The translations under genes and the position numbers were made by a program. The notes under the pieces were generated by a model, which was given only the letters and a program-made list of their open reading frames with translations, had not been told where the DNA came from and did no database searches. Below, one piece after another: positions 25,951 to 33,509 of a stretch of 36,453 nucleotides of DNA. The stretch's first letter is position 1, and each line of letters begins with the position of its first letter. The DNA lies in NCBI GenBank assembly GCA_903941205.1, contig CAJAOB010000066.1:1-36453 (forward strand), written 5' to 3'. The DNA is from an uncultured Burkholderiales bacterium (GTDB lineage: Bacteria; Pseudomonadota; Gammaproteobacteria; Burkholderiales; Burkholderiaceae_C).

Positions 25951-26573
25951 GCATCAGCCGCCACGCCACCGTCTACATCGTCGACGACGACGCCAGCGTC
26001 CGCGAGGCTTTGGCCTGGCTGCTGCGTTCGCGCCGACTCATGAGCGAATGCTTTGACAGCGCCGAAGCCTTTGACGCACGCATCACTGCCATGAGAGGCG
26101 TACGCGAGCCTTCATGCGCGCTGCTCGACGTGCGCATGGCCGGCCTGAGCGGACTGGCCATGTTTGAAAAATTGATCGGTTACGGGCTGCTGCCGACCTT
26201 GCCGGTGATCTTCCTGACTGGCCATGCCGACGTGCCCACGGCGGTCGACGCGGTCAAGCGCGGCGCTTTCGACTTTTGCGAAAAACCGTTTTCGGACAAC
26301 GCACTGGTGGACCGCATCGAGCAGGCGCTGGCGCAGTCGGCGGCTGGCCTGGCCCAACACAATCAGGCGACCGGCCTGCAAGCCAGGCTCGAAGGCCTGA
26401 CCGAGCGTGAGCGCGATGTGCTGCGGCTGGTGGTCGAAGGCTTGCCCAACAAACAAGTCGCTGACCAGCTCTACATCAGCGTGCGCACGGTGGAGGTCCA
26501 CCGCGCGCGGGTGTTCGAGAAAATGGGCGTGAAGTCGGCGGTCGAACTCGCCAACCTGATGCGCAATGCCTAG
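25947..26573 (+). CDS. FixJ/DctR-type response regulator (receiver plus LuxR HTH)
   Basis: A 208-residue two-component regulator. The N-terminal receiver has the acidic pair (VDDDASVREAL, residues 13-15), phosphoacceptor D61 (CALLDVRMAGLSG), the conserved Thr in FLTGHADVPTAV and the Lys in FCEKPFSD. The C-terminal LuxR/GerE helix-turn-helix is LTERERDVLRLVVEGLPNKQVADQLYISVRTVEVHRARVFEKMGVKS. It is the cognate partner of the kinase immediately upstream: the start overlaps the kinase stop as ATGA. The track ORF begins at 25782 within the kinase and is not used. Its TAG stop interlocks with the stop of the small membrane-protein gene on the other strand (CTAG, 26570-26573). Targets are unknown; control of its own operon or a dicarboxylate transporter elsewhere is plausible. 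Confidence 0.93.
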   Translation: MSISRHATVYIVDDDASVREALAWLLRSRRLMSECFDSAEAFDARITAMRGVREPSCALLDVRMAGLSGLAMFEKLIGYGLLPTLPVIFLTGHADVPTAVDAVKRGAFDFCEKPFSDNALVDRIEQALAQSAAGLAQHNQATGLQARLEGLTERERDVLRLVVEGLPNKQVADQLYISVRTVEVHRARVFEKMGVKSAVELANLMRNA

Positions 26574-26761
26574 CCCTTGTCGCGCTGTTCCGGGTCTTTC
26601 TCGGTTTCAAGCGGGCGCCGGGCGGCGGCTTGCGGAGTTTGGGCGTCAGAGTCTTCCGCGCGCTTGATCTCGCCACCCTCGCGTCCCGAAAACATGGTCC
26701 ACCAGACGATGAACACCAATATCAGCAAAGCCCCCAGGGCTTCGAGCAGCAGCAAGGTCAT
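26570..26761 (-). CDS. Small single-pass membrane protein, 63 residues
   Basis: A 63-residue protein with one N-terminal membrane helix (MTLLLLEALGALLILVFIVWWTMFSG) and a charged, Pro/Glu/Arg-rich tail (about residues 27-63). Codons end mainly in G or C like the neighbours, which supports real coding; I recall similar small proteins in other Comamonadaceae but cannot name a family. The start (complement of CAT 26759-26761) shares CATG with the mltA start on the other strand, and its stop shares CTAG with the response-regulator stop. The promoter must therefore lie inside the mltA coding region. No convincing Shine-Dalgarno is visible (upstream CCTCGGAAAAACCTCGCC), so translation may be weak or start differently. 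The track start at 27079 is rejected because the extension is antisense to mltA. Function unknown. Confidence 0.7.
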   Translation of the reverse strand: MTLLLLEALGALLILVFIVWWTMFSGREGGEIKRAEDSDAQTPQAAARRPLETEKDPEQRDKG

Positions 26762-27911
26762 GGCGAGGTTTTTCCGAGGGGCAGCGAAGGGCCTGATTAT
26801 CGGCGCCGGCCTTGCCTTGAGCGCCTGCGCCGTCAGGATGCCCCTGCCACCGGTAGCCCCACTTCCTGCGGACTTGCCTGCACCTGTCGTCAGCGAGCCG
26901 GGGCCGGCCAGCGGCGTGCTGTTGCAAGGCAAAAGCCGCTGGGTTCCCGTCCGCTGGAGCGAACTGCCCGGCTTTGAAAGCGACGCGCTCCACGAAGCCT
27001 GGAACGCGTGGATCAAAAGCTGTGAACGCCCCGGCCCTGACTTTGCGCCGCTGTGCCCCGAGGTGCGCCGCCTGAGCATCGGCAGCGCGGAGGAGCAGCG
27101 CGCGTGGATGACGACCCGCCTTCAACCCTACCGCGTTGAATCGCTGCAAGGCGCGGCCGAAGGCTTGCTGACCAGCTATTTCGAACCGGTGCTCAAGGCC
27201 AGCCGCCAGCGCTCCGGCGCCTACGCCGTGCCGCTGTACCAGGCCCCGACCGGACTGCGGCGCGGCCAGCCCTGGTTCAGCCGGCAAGACATCGAAACCC
27301 GGCCCGAGGCCCAAGCCGCGCTGCAAGGCCGCGAAATCGCCTGGCTCGAAGACCCGATCGACGCCATGCTGCTGCACATTCAAGGCTCGGGCCGGCTGCG
27401 CCTGAGCGAAGCCGACGGCAGCCAGCGCACCGTTCGCGTGGCCTTTGCCGGCTCCAACGAACAGCCCTACCGCAGCATCAACCAGTGGCTGCTGGCCCAA
27501 GGCGTCACCCGAATCAACCCCTGGCCCGAAGCCACCAAGACCTGGGCAGCGCAAAACCCGCAGCGCGTGCAGCAACTGCTCTGGAGCAACCCGCGCTACA
27601 TCTTTTTCAAGGAAGAAAGCCTGAGCGAGCAAGACGCCAGCACCGGCCCGCGCGGCGCCCAGGGTGTGGCCCTCACCGCCGGCCGCTCCATCGCGGTCGA
27701 CGCCGCCAGCATCCCCTACGGCACGCCCGTCTGGCTGGCCTCCAGCGGCAGCGCCGCGCAACTGCAAAAACTGGTGCTGGCCCAGGACACCGGCAGCGCC
27801 ATCGTCGGCGCGGTGCGCGCAGACTACTTCGCCGGCACCGGTCCCGAAGCCGGCGCCCTCGCCAGCAAAGTGAACCAGCCCCTGCGGCTATGGGTGCTCT
27901 GGCCGCGCTGA
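26760..27911 (+). CDS. mltA: Membrane-bound lytic murein transglycosylase A
   Basis: A 383-residue lipoprotein that cleaves peptidoglycan glycan strands, forming 1,6-anhydromuramic ends, from the inner face of the outer membrane. The signal peptide MARFFRGAAKGLIIGAGLALSAC ends at a lipobox cysteine (C23). The MltA barrel domain follows (GLLTSYFEPVLKASRQRSGAYAVPLYQ ... LLHIQGSGRLRLSEADG), then the 3D domain with the catalytic-Asp motif AQDTGSAIVGAVRADYFAGTG. ATG 26760 gives the clean lipoprotein signal; the track start 26577 is antisense to the small membrane-protein gene. The start codon interlocks with that gene as CATG, leaving only a weak AAGG close to the ATG as ribosome site. The next gene downstream is convergent. 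Confidence 0.95.
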   Translation: MARFFRGAAKGLIIGAGLALSACAVRMPLPPVAPLPADLPAPVVSEPGPASGVLLQGKSRWVPVRWSELPGFESDALHEAWNAWIKSCERPGPDFAPLCPEVRRLSIGSAEEQRAWMTTRLQPYRVESLQGAAEGLLTSYFEPVLKASRQRSGAYAVPLYQAPTGLRRGQPWFSRQDIETRPEAQAALQGREIAWLEDPIDAMLLHIQGSGRLRLSEADGSQRTVRVAFAGSNEQPYRSINQWLLAQGVTRINPWPEATKTWAAQNPQRVQQLLWSNPRYIFFKEESLSEQDASTGPRGAQGVALTAGRSIAVDAASIPYGTPVWLASSGSAAQLQKLVLAQDTGSAIVGAVRADYFAGTGPEAGALASKVNQPLRLWVLWPR

Positions 27912-28101
27912 GCGAAAGCCGCAGCCGTCATCAAGCGCGGGCAGCGCCCATCCCTGCCTTCCCCCGAAGGAAGAAGGGGCCAAACCGAGATGGTCACGCG
28001 AGGAAAGTTGCCCAGCGCCCGGTCAGCCCGTCACCCCGACAGGAAAACATGCAAAAACGGGATCTCCAAGCGGGTTCCGGGTCTTATTCACGGACCCCCA
28101 G

Positions 28102-28785
28102 TCATCCCGGCCGGCGCCAGAGGGTCAGGTCAGTGAGCACGCCAAGGTCCAGGGCCTTGACGGGAAGGCCCTCGCAACCCTGCGGTCGCCTGGCCTCACG
28201 ACCGTCGCAAAAAAAGGTGCGGGCTTCGCCCCATAGGCGGGTTTGCGGATGCATGAATGCCACCATCCCCGTGTTCCTCTCGATGGCGACCCAGCGCTGA
28301 ACCAGCGCCGGGTCAGCTTTGCCGTCAGAAAACTTGATGATCCATTCATACAGGCCCATGCGCTCGACCGATTGGCGGTTGAGCTGGCCGTTGCTGCGGT
28401 AGTGCCCATGAAAGCCCACGTAGGTGCCCGACAGGCCCTGATCGTCTGAAAAAAGTCGCACCTTGCCGCCCAAAAACATGCGCGAGCAGGAAGAGACGCA
28501 ATAACCCGAGACAACGGTCGTCAAGCCCTTCTCGCGGATCAGTTCACCGATGCGGTAGCCAGCGGCCGCGTCGCCGCCATAGGAGTTTTTCAGAACAACT
28601 GTGGTGATGCCAGGTTGCGCGGCCAGCGCGTCCTGAAATTTGGCGAGATCGCCATCAAGCACCGGACCAGACAAGGTCACGATGTTGTCCGCCAACGCCA
28701 TGTCCATGGCCCGGACGGAAACTGGCAGCAACCCTGCAAGAGTGACCGAGGCGAAGGTCGTGAGTCGAAGGAAGAGTTTTGTCAT
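28102..28785 (-). CDS. Secreted ClpP/crotonase-fold-like protein (COG3904-like)
   Basis: A 227-residue exported protein. The signal peptide is MTKLFLRLTTFASVTLAGLLPVSVRA. The mature part resembles the ClpP-like 'predicted periplasmic protein' group: a strand then TVVLKNSYGGDAAAGYRIGELIREKGLTTVVSGYCVSSCSRMFLGG, the Gly-Gly turn and the Ser-rich segment where ClpP and SppA-like proteases place their oxyanion loop and nucleophile. Cys pairs (C-V-S-S-C and a later C...C) could form disulfides in the periplasm. The start at 28785 is chosen over the track's 28866 because it gives a normal signal peptide. It stands alone, convergent with mltA, with about 190 bases between. Protease activity is not proven; it may be a non-peptidase relative. 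The group assignment is from memory. Confidence 0.72.
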   Translation of the reverse strand: MTKLFLRLTTFASVTLAGLLPVSVRAMDMALADNIVTLSGPVLDGDLAKFQDALAAQPGITTVVLKNSYGGDAAAGYRIGELIREKGLTTVVSGYCVSSCSRMFLGGKVRLFSDDQGLSGTYVGFHGHYRSNGQLNRQSVERMGLYEWIIKFSDGKADPALVQRWVAIERNTGMVAFMHPQTRLWGEARTFFCDGREARRPQGCEGLPVKALDLGVLTDLTLWRRPG

Positions 28786-28866
28786 GTCAGTGAACCTGTC
28801 TGTGTTTTGCGTGGTGGCGGAGAGTGGGTCCGCACCTAGGGGCAGGACGATGTCGGGTGTGCGCAA

Positions 28867-29248
28867 GGTATTTTGAATTACTCAGCGGATCAAGGCCCCC
28901 CAGGCCATTGATTCCGTCAGGATCGCCACGAGCCCGCTAAAAAAGCCCGCGCCACCATACCCCCGGGAGCCCCTCCTCTTAACAGTACGACCGGTACGCA
29001 ACGATCAATGCAGGCGACTCCCCAGCAATCTGAAAAGACTGACCAAAAGGCTGGAAATGATGGTTCAGGCCGTCTTGCAGCGGGGCGCTTGCCTGGTCAA
29101 GCTCAAGACGCGGTGAGACTGTGAGCTCGCCGGGTGAAAGTGACGCCTCTGCCCTGTACGCGCAAGGTGCATGAAAGGGGGCACGGGTGTTTTTACTGGC
29201 CTCACCCCGACAACAGGCAGGTGCCAAATAACATGGGATCTGACCCAT
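28867..29248. other. Gene-poor stretch at the left edge of the AT-richer zone
   Basis: No convincing gene. The 89-residue minus-strand ORF (28979-29248) is Pro/Ser/Cys-rich at its start; only its C-terminal part (about GLNHHFQPFGQSFQIAGESPALIVAYRSYC) looks protein-like and could be a remnant. At 29233-29248 ATGGG and CCCAT form a small inverted repeat around ATCTGA, similar in style to GGTCAGACC-type repeats often seen next to transposase-linked REP elements. Confidence 0.4.
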
Positions 29249-29449
29249 TTACTCAAAGTCCCTGATGATGAGCACCTCGCTTCCACACGCAAATACGGCA
29301 GCCATGCAAACTTCGGGATTATTTGAAAAGGAGATCGCTTCCTGTGTTACCGGGAAAGGAATTCCGTTGACGTTGGCAACGGCGGCTTCTATGGCGCAGT
29401 CAGTATAAATAATATGCCAAATACTCAGACCGACAAAGGTCTGGCTCAT
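29249..29449 (-). CDS. Small hypothetical protein, 66 residues
   Basis: A 66-residue ORF, not recognised. It starts MSQTFVGLSIWHIIYTDCAIEAAV and ends VFACGSEVLIIRDFE. The composition is protein-like with alternating hydrophobic stretches (GIPFPVTQEAISFS, AAVFACGSEVLII), but there is no clear membrane helix or signal. GGAG lies only two bases before the ATG, closer than usual. It lies in AT-richer DNA with codons unlike the flanking core genes, consistent with acquired DNA. It could be a short intact gene, or a fragment of a longer decayed gene like others in this zone. Confidence 0.4.
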   Translation of the reverse strand: MSQTFVGLSIWHIIYTDCAIEAAVANVNGIPFPVTQEAISFSNNPEVCMAAVFACGSEVLIIRDFE

Positions 29450-29954
29450 AACTCCAGAATACTTTGGGCGCTTTCAGCCAACCATCAGACCAGTCCCCAG
29501 TCCAGCCATCATAACGGCCGATCGAGCATTCCATTATTGGGATTCACTTTTTGGGGATTCCAAACATTCAGGTGCCTTTTGGTCAGTGAGCTCAAGCGGC
29601 ATTCCTTCTGATAGGAACAAGCAAGTTTATGCAGAGGAGTTCATGATTTATCGCTTTTCCGAATGTTATAAAATTCAGGGAATCTCCAGGCGCTCGAAAA
29701 AGCAAGGATGGTCTGCAAGATAGTACAAACGCAATACAAAAACCTGAGAAACGACGGGTAGTTTGAGGTCTTCAAGGAGAATTCGGAAACGATCGAAGTT
29801 CAGGTCATTGCATGCGGAAACATGGGCTTGGTAAATCGATGAACGGGCATTTGCACCCGTCCCATTTTTTGCCGATATTTCAGAGCATCTTTAACGCCCC
29901 GATGACCCTCAAGCACGGTACATACCGCTGCTTTCCAATTACCCCGAGATACCG
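29450..29954. other. AT-richer intergenic zone without an intact gene
   Basis: No ORF with a normal start is convincing. On the minus strand, positions 29890 to 29675 form a 71-codon open frame without any ATG, GTG or usable start. It reads as protein-like sequence (NDLNFDRFRILLEDLKLP, then VLRLYYLADHPCFFERLEIP and stop). This may be the C-terminal remnant of a lost gene; an open frame of this length could also arise by chance. Confidence 0.3.
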
Positions 29955-30146
29955 ATGAAGAAAATTTTCATTACCTTCGGCGCAGGCAATTCCGACATAA
30001 GCATGACATCGGTCCGGCTTAAATCAGCCGTCGAGAGAACTGCCATTTTCAAGGAAGTGCCTGGATACACAGAAGCCACGTTCAAGTCCGCACATTTGGA
30101 TTTCTATTTAGTACAGCCGAGCCATCGGTCTATCCAACGGTTCTAG
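29955..30146 (+). pseudogene. N-terminal fragment of a glycosyltransferase-like gene
   Basis: A 63-residue ORF starting MKKIFITFGAGNSDISMTSVRLKSAVERTAIFKEVPGYTEATFKSAH, then a stop. This recalls the first 45 residues of a family of sugar-transferase-like proteins of roughly 250-300 residues that begin M-x-x-x-FITFG-x-G, with an AVER/AKxT helix and a F-x-x-V-x-x-YT segment. The rest, including the region where such proteins carry their Gly-Tyr-Trp-x-W-K motif, is missing from all three frames downstream. I read it as a truncated relic, consistent with the neighbouring glycosyltransferase. The family match is from memory and is not certain; a genuine small protein is the alternative. Confidence 0.4.
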
Positions 30147-30203
30147 TAACTATGCGTGTGGTTTTATCGATGACCTACGCAAGCATCCTATTATCTAGAA
30201 GAA

Positions 30204-30449
30204 TCAGCGCCTTAGCCTTGTCTCGCGTTGCAATTCCTTACTCATGCTGAAAAAATTTTTCAACAGCAGCTTCTCTTGGGATGGTAATTCCAGGGCCGCC
30301 TTCGTTCCCATAAAAAACCACTGATATATTTCAATATATCTTATAACTCGTTCAAATAAATGAAATCTCGCATTAAATTTAATCGGCGCAGCTGAGCTCA
30401 AAAAGTAAAGCTCAAGATTCTCATTGACATTGACTAATGCAATAAAACC
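30204..30449 (-). pseudogene. Coding remnant downstream of the glycosyltransferase
   Basis: An open minus-strand frame, starting just after a stop and overlapping the end of the glycosyltransferase gene, encodes protein-like sequence (PIKFNARFHLFERVIRYIEIYQWFFMGTKAALELP) ending LQRETRLRR. The track starts it at a TTG (30401). An ATG in another frame (MSMRILSFTF, then stop) would join this frame if a run of five T's had one more T. That pattern suggests either a single-base frameshift in a small gene or a C-terminal remnant. I do not recognise the family. Confidence 0.3.
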
Positions 30450-31366
30450 TTGTGTGCTTGATACTGGCTTTCAATCGGAAGCTTACGTGTAACTAGTGCA
30501 GGCGGCAGTGCGGAAGGTATGTAATTCGGAGTTTTGCGCTGACGACTATCCAAATAGGCCTGAACATCTGCCGGCCGCTGTTTACGAGTAGATCCCCATG
30601 CTAGACGAGAATATACTTCGACTGGATAAAACGCCGTGCGCCAGTTTTGCTGAGTCCATGCCCGATAGAATAAATCGTGTTCGTCATTCTCAAGGATAAA
30701 GTTATATTCATCAAGATAGCCAAGTTTTTCTACCATTGATGTACGAAGAACCATTGGCCCGCGGTTTATCGTATGCGATAAGAATATTTGATCATACTTG
30801 TCGAATGGCACGTTGTGGCGGCGCTCTATAGTTGCGCTTATTTTCCCAACTCCTCTGAATGGGCCCGAGAGAGTATGACAACATCGACCCGATACAGCGA
30901 TAATGTCCGGGTATATCTCAAGAGGAGTTGCAAGCAGCACATTGTAGTTTGATGTTTGGATCTGCATATCTGCTTGGATCTCTACAATGTACTTTCCCCT
31001 CGCATTCACAAACCCAAGATTATCACAAGAGGTTTCAAAGATACCATATGGATTCGAAACAATCGTCAACTGACAGAGTTCAGGTGGTATGGTTTGGATT
31101 GCGCGTAAAACTTCCGCACGAGAGTTATCGGTGCAACCATCCAGAATGAGAAAAACATCATATAGCCCATGTGTGTGGATAAACACCTTCATCAGAACAT
31201 CGTAAATGATGGCCTGCTGATTGTGTATGGGCATAACGATACTGAAGGTTGGTCTTTCAAGCCGATATAAAGTATCGCACACCACTTCAGGATCGTGTGC
31301 CCATTGGCGATTCCGTGGATATTTCATTCCTTTTTCCCGATAGATATAAATACCCATTTCATCCAT
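30434..31366 (-). CDS. Family 2 glycosyltransferase
   Basis: A 310-residue GT-A-fold sugar transferase, cytoplasmic, probably for surface polysaccharide. It has the family entry motif FSIVMPIHNQQAIIYDVL (near residue 43), LILDGCTDNSRAEVLRAI, and EIQADMQIQTSNYN in the place of the DxD-type metal/nucleotide site. A later acceptor-domain segment is DEYNFILENDEHDLFYRAW, with its ED-like motif. ATG 31366 has GAGA eight bases before it; the track's GTG start (31501) has no ribosome site. A strong GAAGGAG at about 31448-31454 has no start codon at the right distance, so the original 5' end may have been lost. AT-richer codons mark it as foreign relative to its neighbours. No other polysaccharide gene in the window is intact. 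Confidence 0.85.
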   Translation of the reverse strand: MDEMGIYIYREKGMKYPRNRQWAHDPEVVCDTLYRLERPTFSIVMPIHNQQAIIYDVLMKVFIHTHGLYDVFLILDGCTDNSRAEVLRAIQTIPPELCQLTIVSNPYGIFETSCDNLGFVNARGKYIVEIQADMQIQTSNYNVLLATPLEIYPDIIAVSGRCCHTLSGPFRGVGKISATIERRHNVPFDKYDQIFLSHTINRGPMVLRTSMVEKLGYLDEYNFILENDEHDLFYRAWTQQNWRTAFYPVEVYSRLAWGSTRKQRPADVQAYLDSRQRKTPNYIPSALPPALVTRKLPIESQYQAHKVLLH

Positions 31367-31723
31367 GGAATTCTCGTTGCTTGGTAAAACAGAGTTTGAC
31401 AGCAAACAAGGCCTGGGCCCGAATCTATCCAAGGCGCTTTGTGAAGTATCTCCTTCTACTTGGATAATATAGCAGTGCCAGGGTCGGGTAAAGACCCTCA
31501 CCCGATTAGCAGGGCCTGCACGGGGATTCCGAAAAGACTGTTTTGGTCACAAAAAACCCCCTCTTCCCGCCGGCACATTCAGCCATGTAGGGGGTCCGGC
31601 AAAGCTGCGTCGGCCAGGCGGGCTCAAGCGCTGCATTACAGAAATGGGCTCTGACATCGTTAAGTAAGTTGCGCCCGGCGCAAGCGGCTGCCTTGCGATG
31701 CGCCTGAACCCAGGCAATCCGCG
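31367..31723. other. Intergenic region between glycosyltransferase and rhodanese pseudogene
   Basis: No gene seen. On the minus strand it contains a TATATT box and a strong GAAGGAG site ahead of the glycosyltransferase. The GC content rises sharply near 31500-31560, which I take as the right edge of the AT-richer zone. The open minus-strand frame through 31506-31720 is the out-of-frame tail of the rhodanese pseudogene. Confidence 0.5.
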
Positions 31724-32216
31724 TCAATTCGCCACGGCCCGCACAACGGTCGGCATGACGGGCACGCCGGCGGCGCGCCAGCTCTCGAGCCCTCCGCGGT
31801 ACCAGCGGGCGTGGGTGTAGCCCAGCTTGCTGGCGCGCAGGGCGGCATTGACGCCGAACCAGGATTTGCGGTTCGTAGGCCAGCTCTTTTGGCGCTTCGT
31901 TAAAAGCGAGGCCGGCAAAAAGCAGGGTTTGGGCGCCCGGCAAGGTCACAGCCGCATGACCGACATCGATCAACACCGGCCCCGCCGGGCCCTTGAGCCC
32001 GCGCACCAGCGCCTGGGTGCCGAGCACCGGAATGCCGTCAAGGCGCTGCGGAGTGATGTCGACCATTTTTTGCGTGCGCAAACCCGTGGCGCTGGTCATG
32101 TTGCCGCCGAATTCATCGTTTGCATAAAAGCGTTCTGCCGGCGGCGTCAGCTGGGCCAGGATGGCTTCTGGCGCGGGGGGCTGGGGATGTAAAAACAAGG
32201 GTAGCCCTGTCTTCAT
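31724..32216 (-). pseudogene. Rhodanese-like protein gene with internal deletion and frameshift
   Basis: Two frames on the minus strand together make a rhodanese-like protein. The first part (from 32216; AERFYANDEFGGNMTSATG ... IPVLGTQALVRGLKGPAGPVLIDVGHAAVTLPGAQTLLFAGLAFNEAPKELAYEP) ends near 31870. The second continues in the next frame as SWFGVNAALRASKLGYTHARWYRGGLESWRAAGVPV to the stop at 31724. Related proteins have about 25-30 residues between these parts, including the strand and loop with the catalytic cysteine; here they are missing and the frame is shifted. The simplest explanation is an out-of-frame deletion. The 236-residue track ORF (31506-32216) reads through into meaningless Arg-rich sequence. 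The divergent esterase gene begins 152 bases from the start of this relic. Confidence 0.7.
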
Positions 32217-32368
32217 GCCAGTGGCAAGGCGCAGCGACCGACACGGGGATGGATGCCTGCACCCCGATCAGGTCGAGGTCAGGCTGTGCAGGAATGGCAG
32301 TTGTGCGCCAGAAATGGCCATCAAGCATGACCGCCTCATAATCTCGCGACCCACCAGGAGTCGCTTTC

Positions 32369-33301
32369 ATGCCGCTGCATCCCCTTATCGAATCCGCCTT
32401 GCTCGCCTCTTCGGTGCAGCCTTACCGCGAACTGGGCGTCGCACGGGCTCGGGTGCAGGCCAGGGCGGGGGCGCCGGGCAGGCCGGATGTGGCTTTGGCG
32501 GCGGTTCGCGACTTGATGATTCCGGGGCCTGGCGGCGACATACCGGTGCGGGTTTACACCCCCCTGGGTGAAGGGCCGCACCCGGTGCTGGTGTTTTTTC
32601 ATGGCGGCGGTTTTGTGGTGCTGGACCTCGATTCGCACGACTACATCTGCATGCGACTGGCAGCGGGCGCGACTTGTGTGGTCGTGTCGGTGGATTACCG
32701 GCTGGCGCCTGAGCACAAGTTTCCGGCGGGGCCGGATGATTGCCTGGCGGCCACGCGCTGGGCGGCGGCGCATGCGGGCGAGTTTGGCGGCGACGGCACG
32801 CGCCTGGCCGTATCGGGTTTGAGTGCCGGCGCCACCATGGCGGCAGTGACGGCCTTGCGCGCGCGCGATGAGGGCGGGCCGGCGCTGCGCGGACAGGCGC
32901 TGTTTTACCCGGTCACCGACTACCCGTCCGAGATGCCGGCGTCTTACCAGACCTACGCCAGCGGCTACGGCCTGACGCAAGACAACATGCTCTGGTTTTG
33001 GGAGCAGTACCTTGAAACCCCCGCCCAGGGGGCGCATCCGCATGCCTCGCCGCTGCGGGCGGACTCGTTAGGCAGCTTGCCGCCGGCCTGCGTATTTGTG
33101 GCCGAATGCGACGTGTTGAGGGACGAAGGCGCGGCTTACGCGCAGCGCCTGCAAGCGGCCGGCGTCGCGACACACTTTGAAGTTTGCGCAGGCGTAGGCC
33201 ACAGCTTTTTGAAGTACGCAGACGTGCTGCCCGAGGTGGATGCCGTGCTGGCGACGACTTATGGCTGGTTGCGCGGCGTTTTGTCGGGGCCGGCGGGCTA
33301 A
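32369..33301 (+). CDS. Alpha/beta hydrolase, HSL-type esterase
   Basis: A 310-residue cytoplasmic carboxylesterase of the hormone-sensitive-lipase family (bacterial family IV). The oxyanion motif is HGGGF (H78-F82). The nucleophile elbow is GLSAG (S152) rather than the usual GDSAG, an uncommon Asp-to-Leu change. The acid is in VAECDVLRDEG and the catalytic His in GVGHSFLKY. VVVSVDYRLAPEHKFPAGPDDCLAA is the standard family segment. Short- or medium-chain acyl esters are the expected substrates; the physiological one is unknown. It is divergent from the rhodanese relic. The track start, ATG 32369, fits the family length. A single-gene unit as far as can be seen. Confidence 0.92.
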   Translation: MPLHPLIESALLASSVQPYRELGVARARVQARAGAPGRPDVALAAVRDLMIPGPGGDIPVRVYTPLGEGPHPVLVFFHGGGFVVLDLDSHDYICMRLAAGATCVVVSVDYRLAPEHKFPAGPDDCLAATRWAAAHAGEFGGDGTRLAVSGLSAGATMAAVTALRARDEGGPALRGQALFYPVTDYPSEMPASYQTYASGYGLTQDNMLWFWEQYLETPAQGAHPHASPLRADSLGSLPPACVFVAECDVLRDEGAAYAQRLQAAGVATHFEVCAGVGHSFLKYADVLPEVDAVLATTYGWLRGVLSGPAG

Positions 33302-33509
33302 GACACATTCCACCAGTTACACGGCGACTTTCATGCAACGCCTGGCTGGGCAGGCCCAAGGCCGCGTCGGGCGGGAATGGCTCTGCGGTATGGCCTGAAA
33401 TTGAATGCGGGCTGTTTTTTCATTTGATGGTGAAGAATCCATCGTTCGGGCGTCAACGCGGCTCTTCATATAAGCTGGCCCATTCCTCCCTTTGATTTGA
33501 ATCATCCTT

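Noticed and set aside
31506-31870. C-terminal part of the 236-residue minus ORF
   Set aside because: After the frameshift it is Arg/Cys-rich with no rhodanese features; the true continuation is in the neighbouring frame.
32113-32370. 85-residue minus-strand ORF overlapping the rhodanese relic and the esterase start
   Set aside because: The middle looks faintly protein-like, but the end is out of frame with the rhodanese and no family is recognised.
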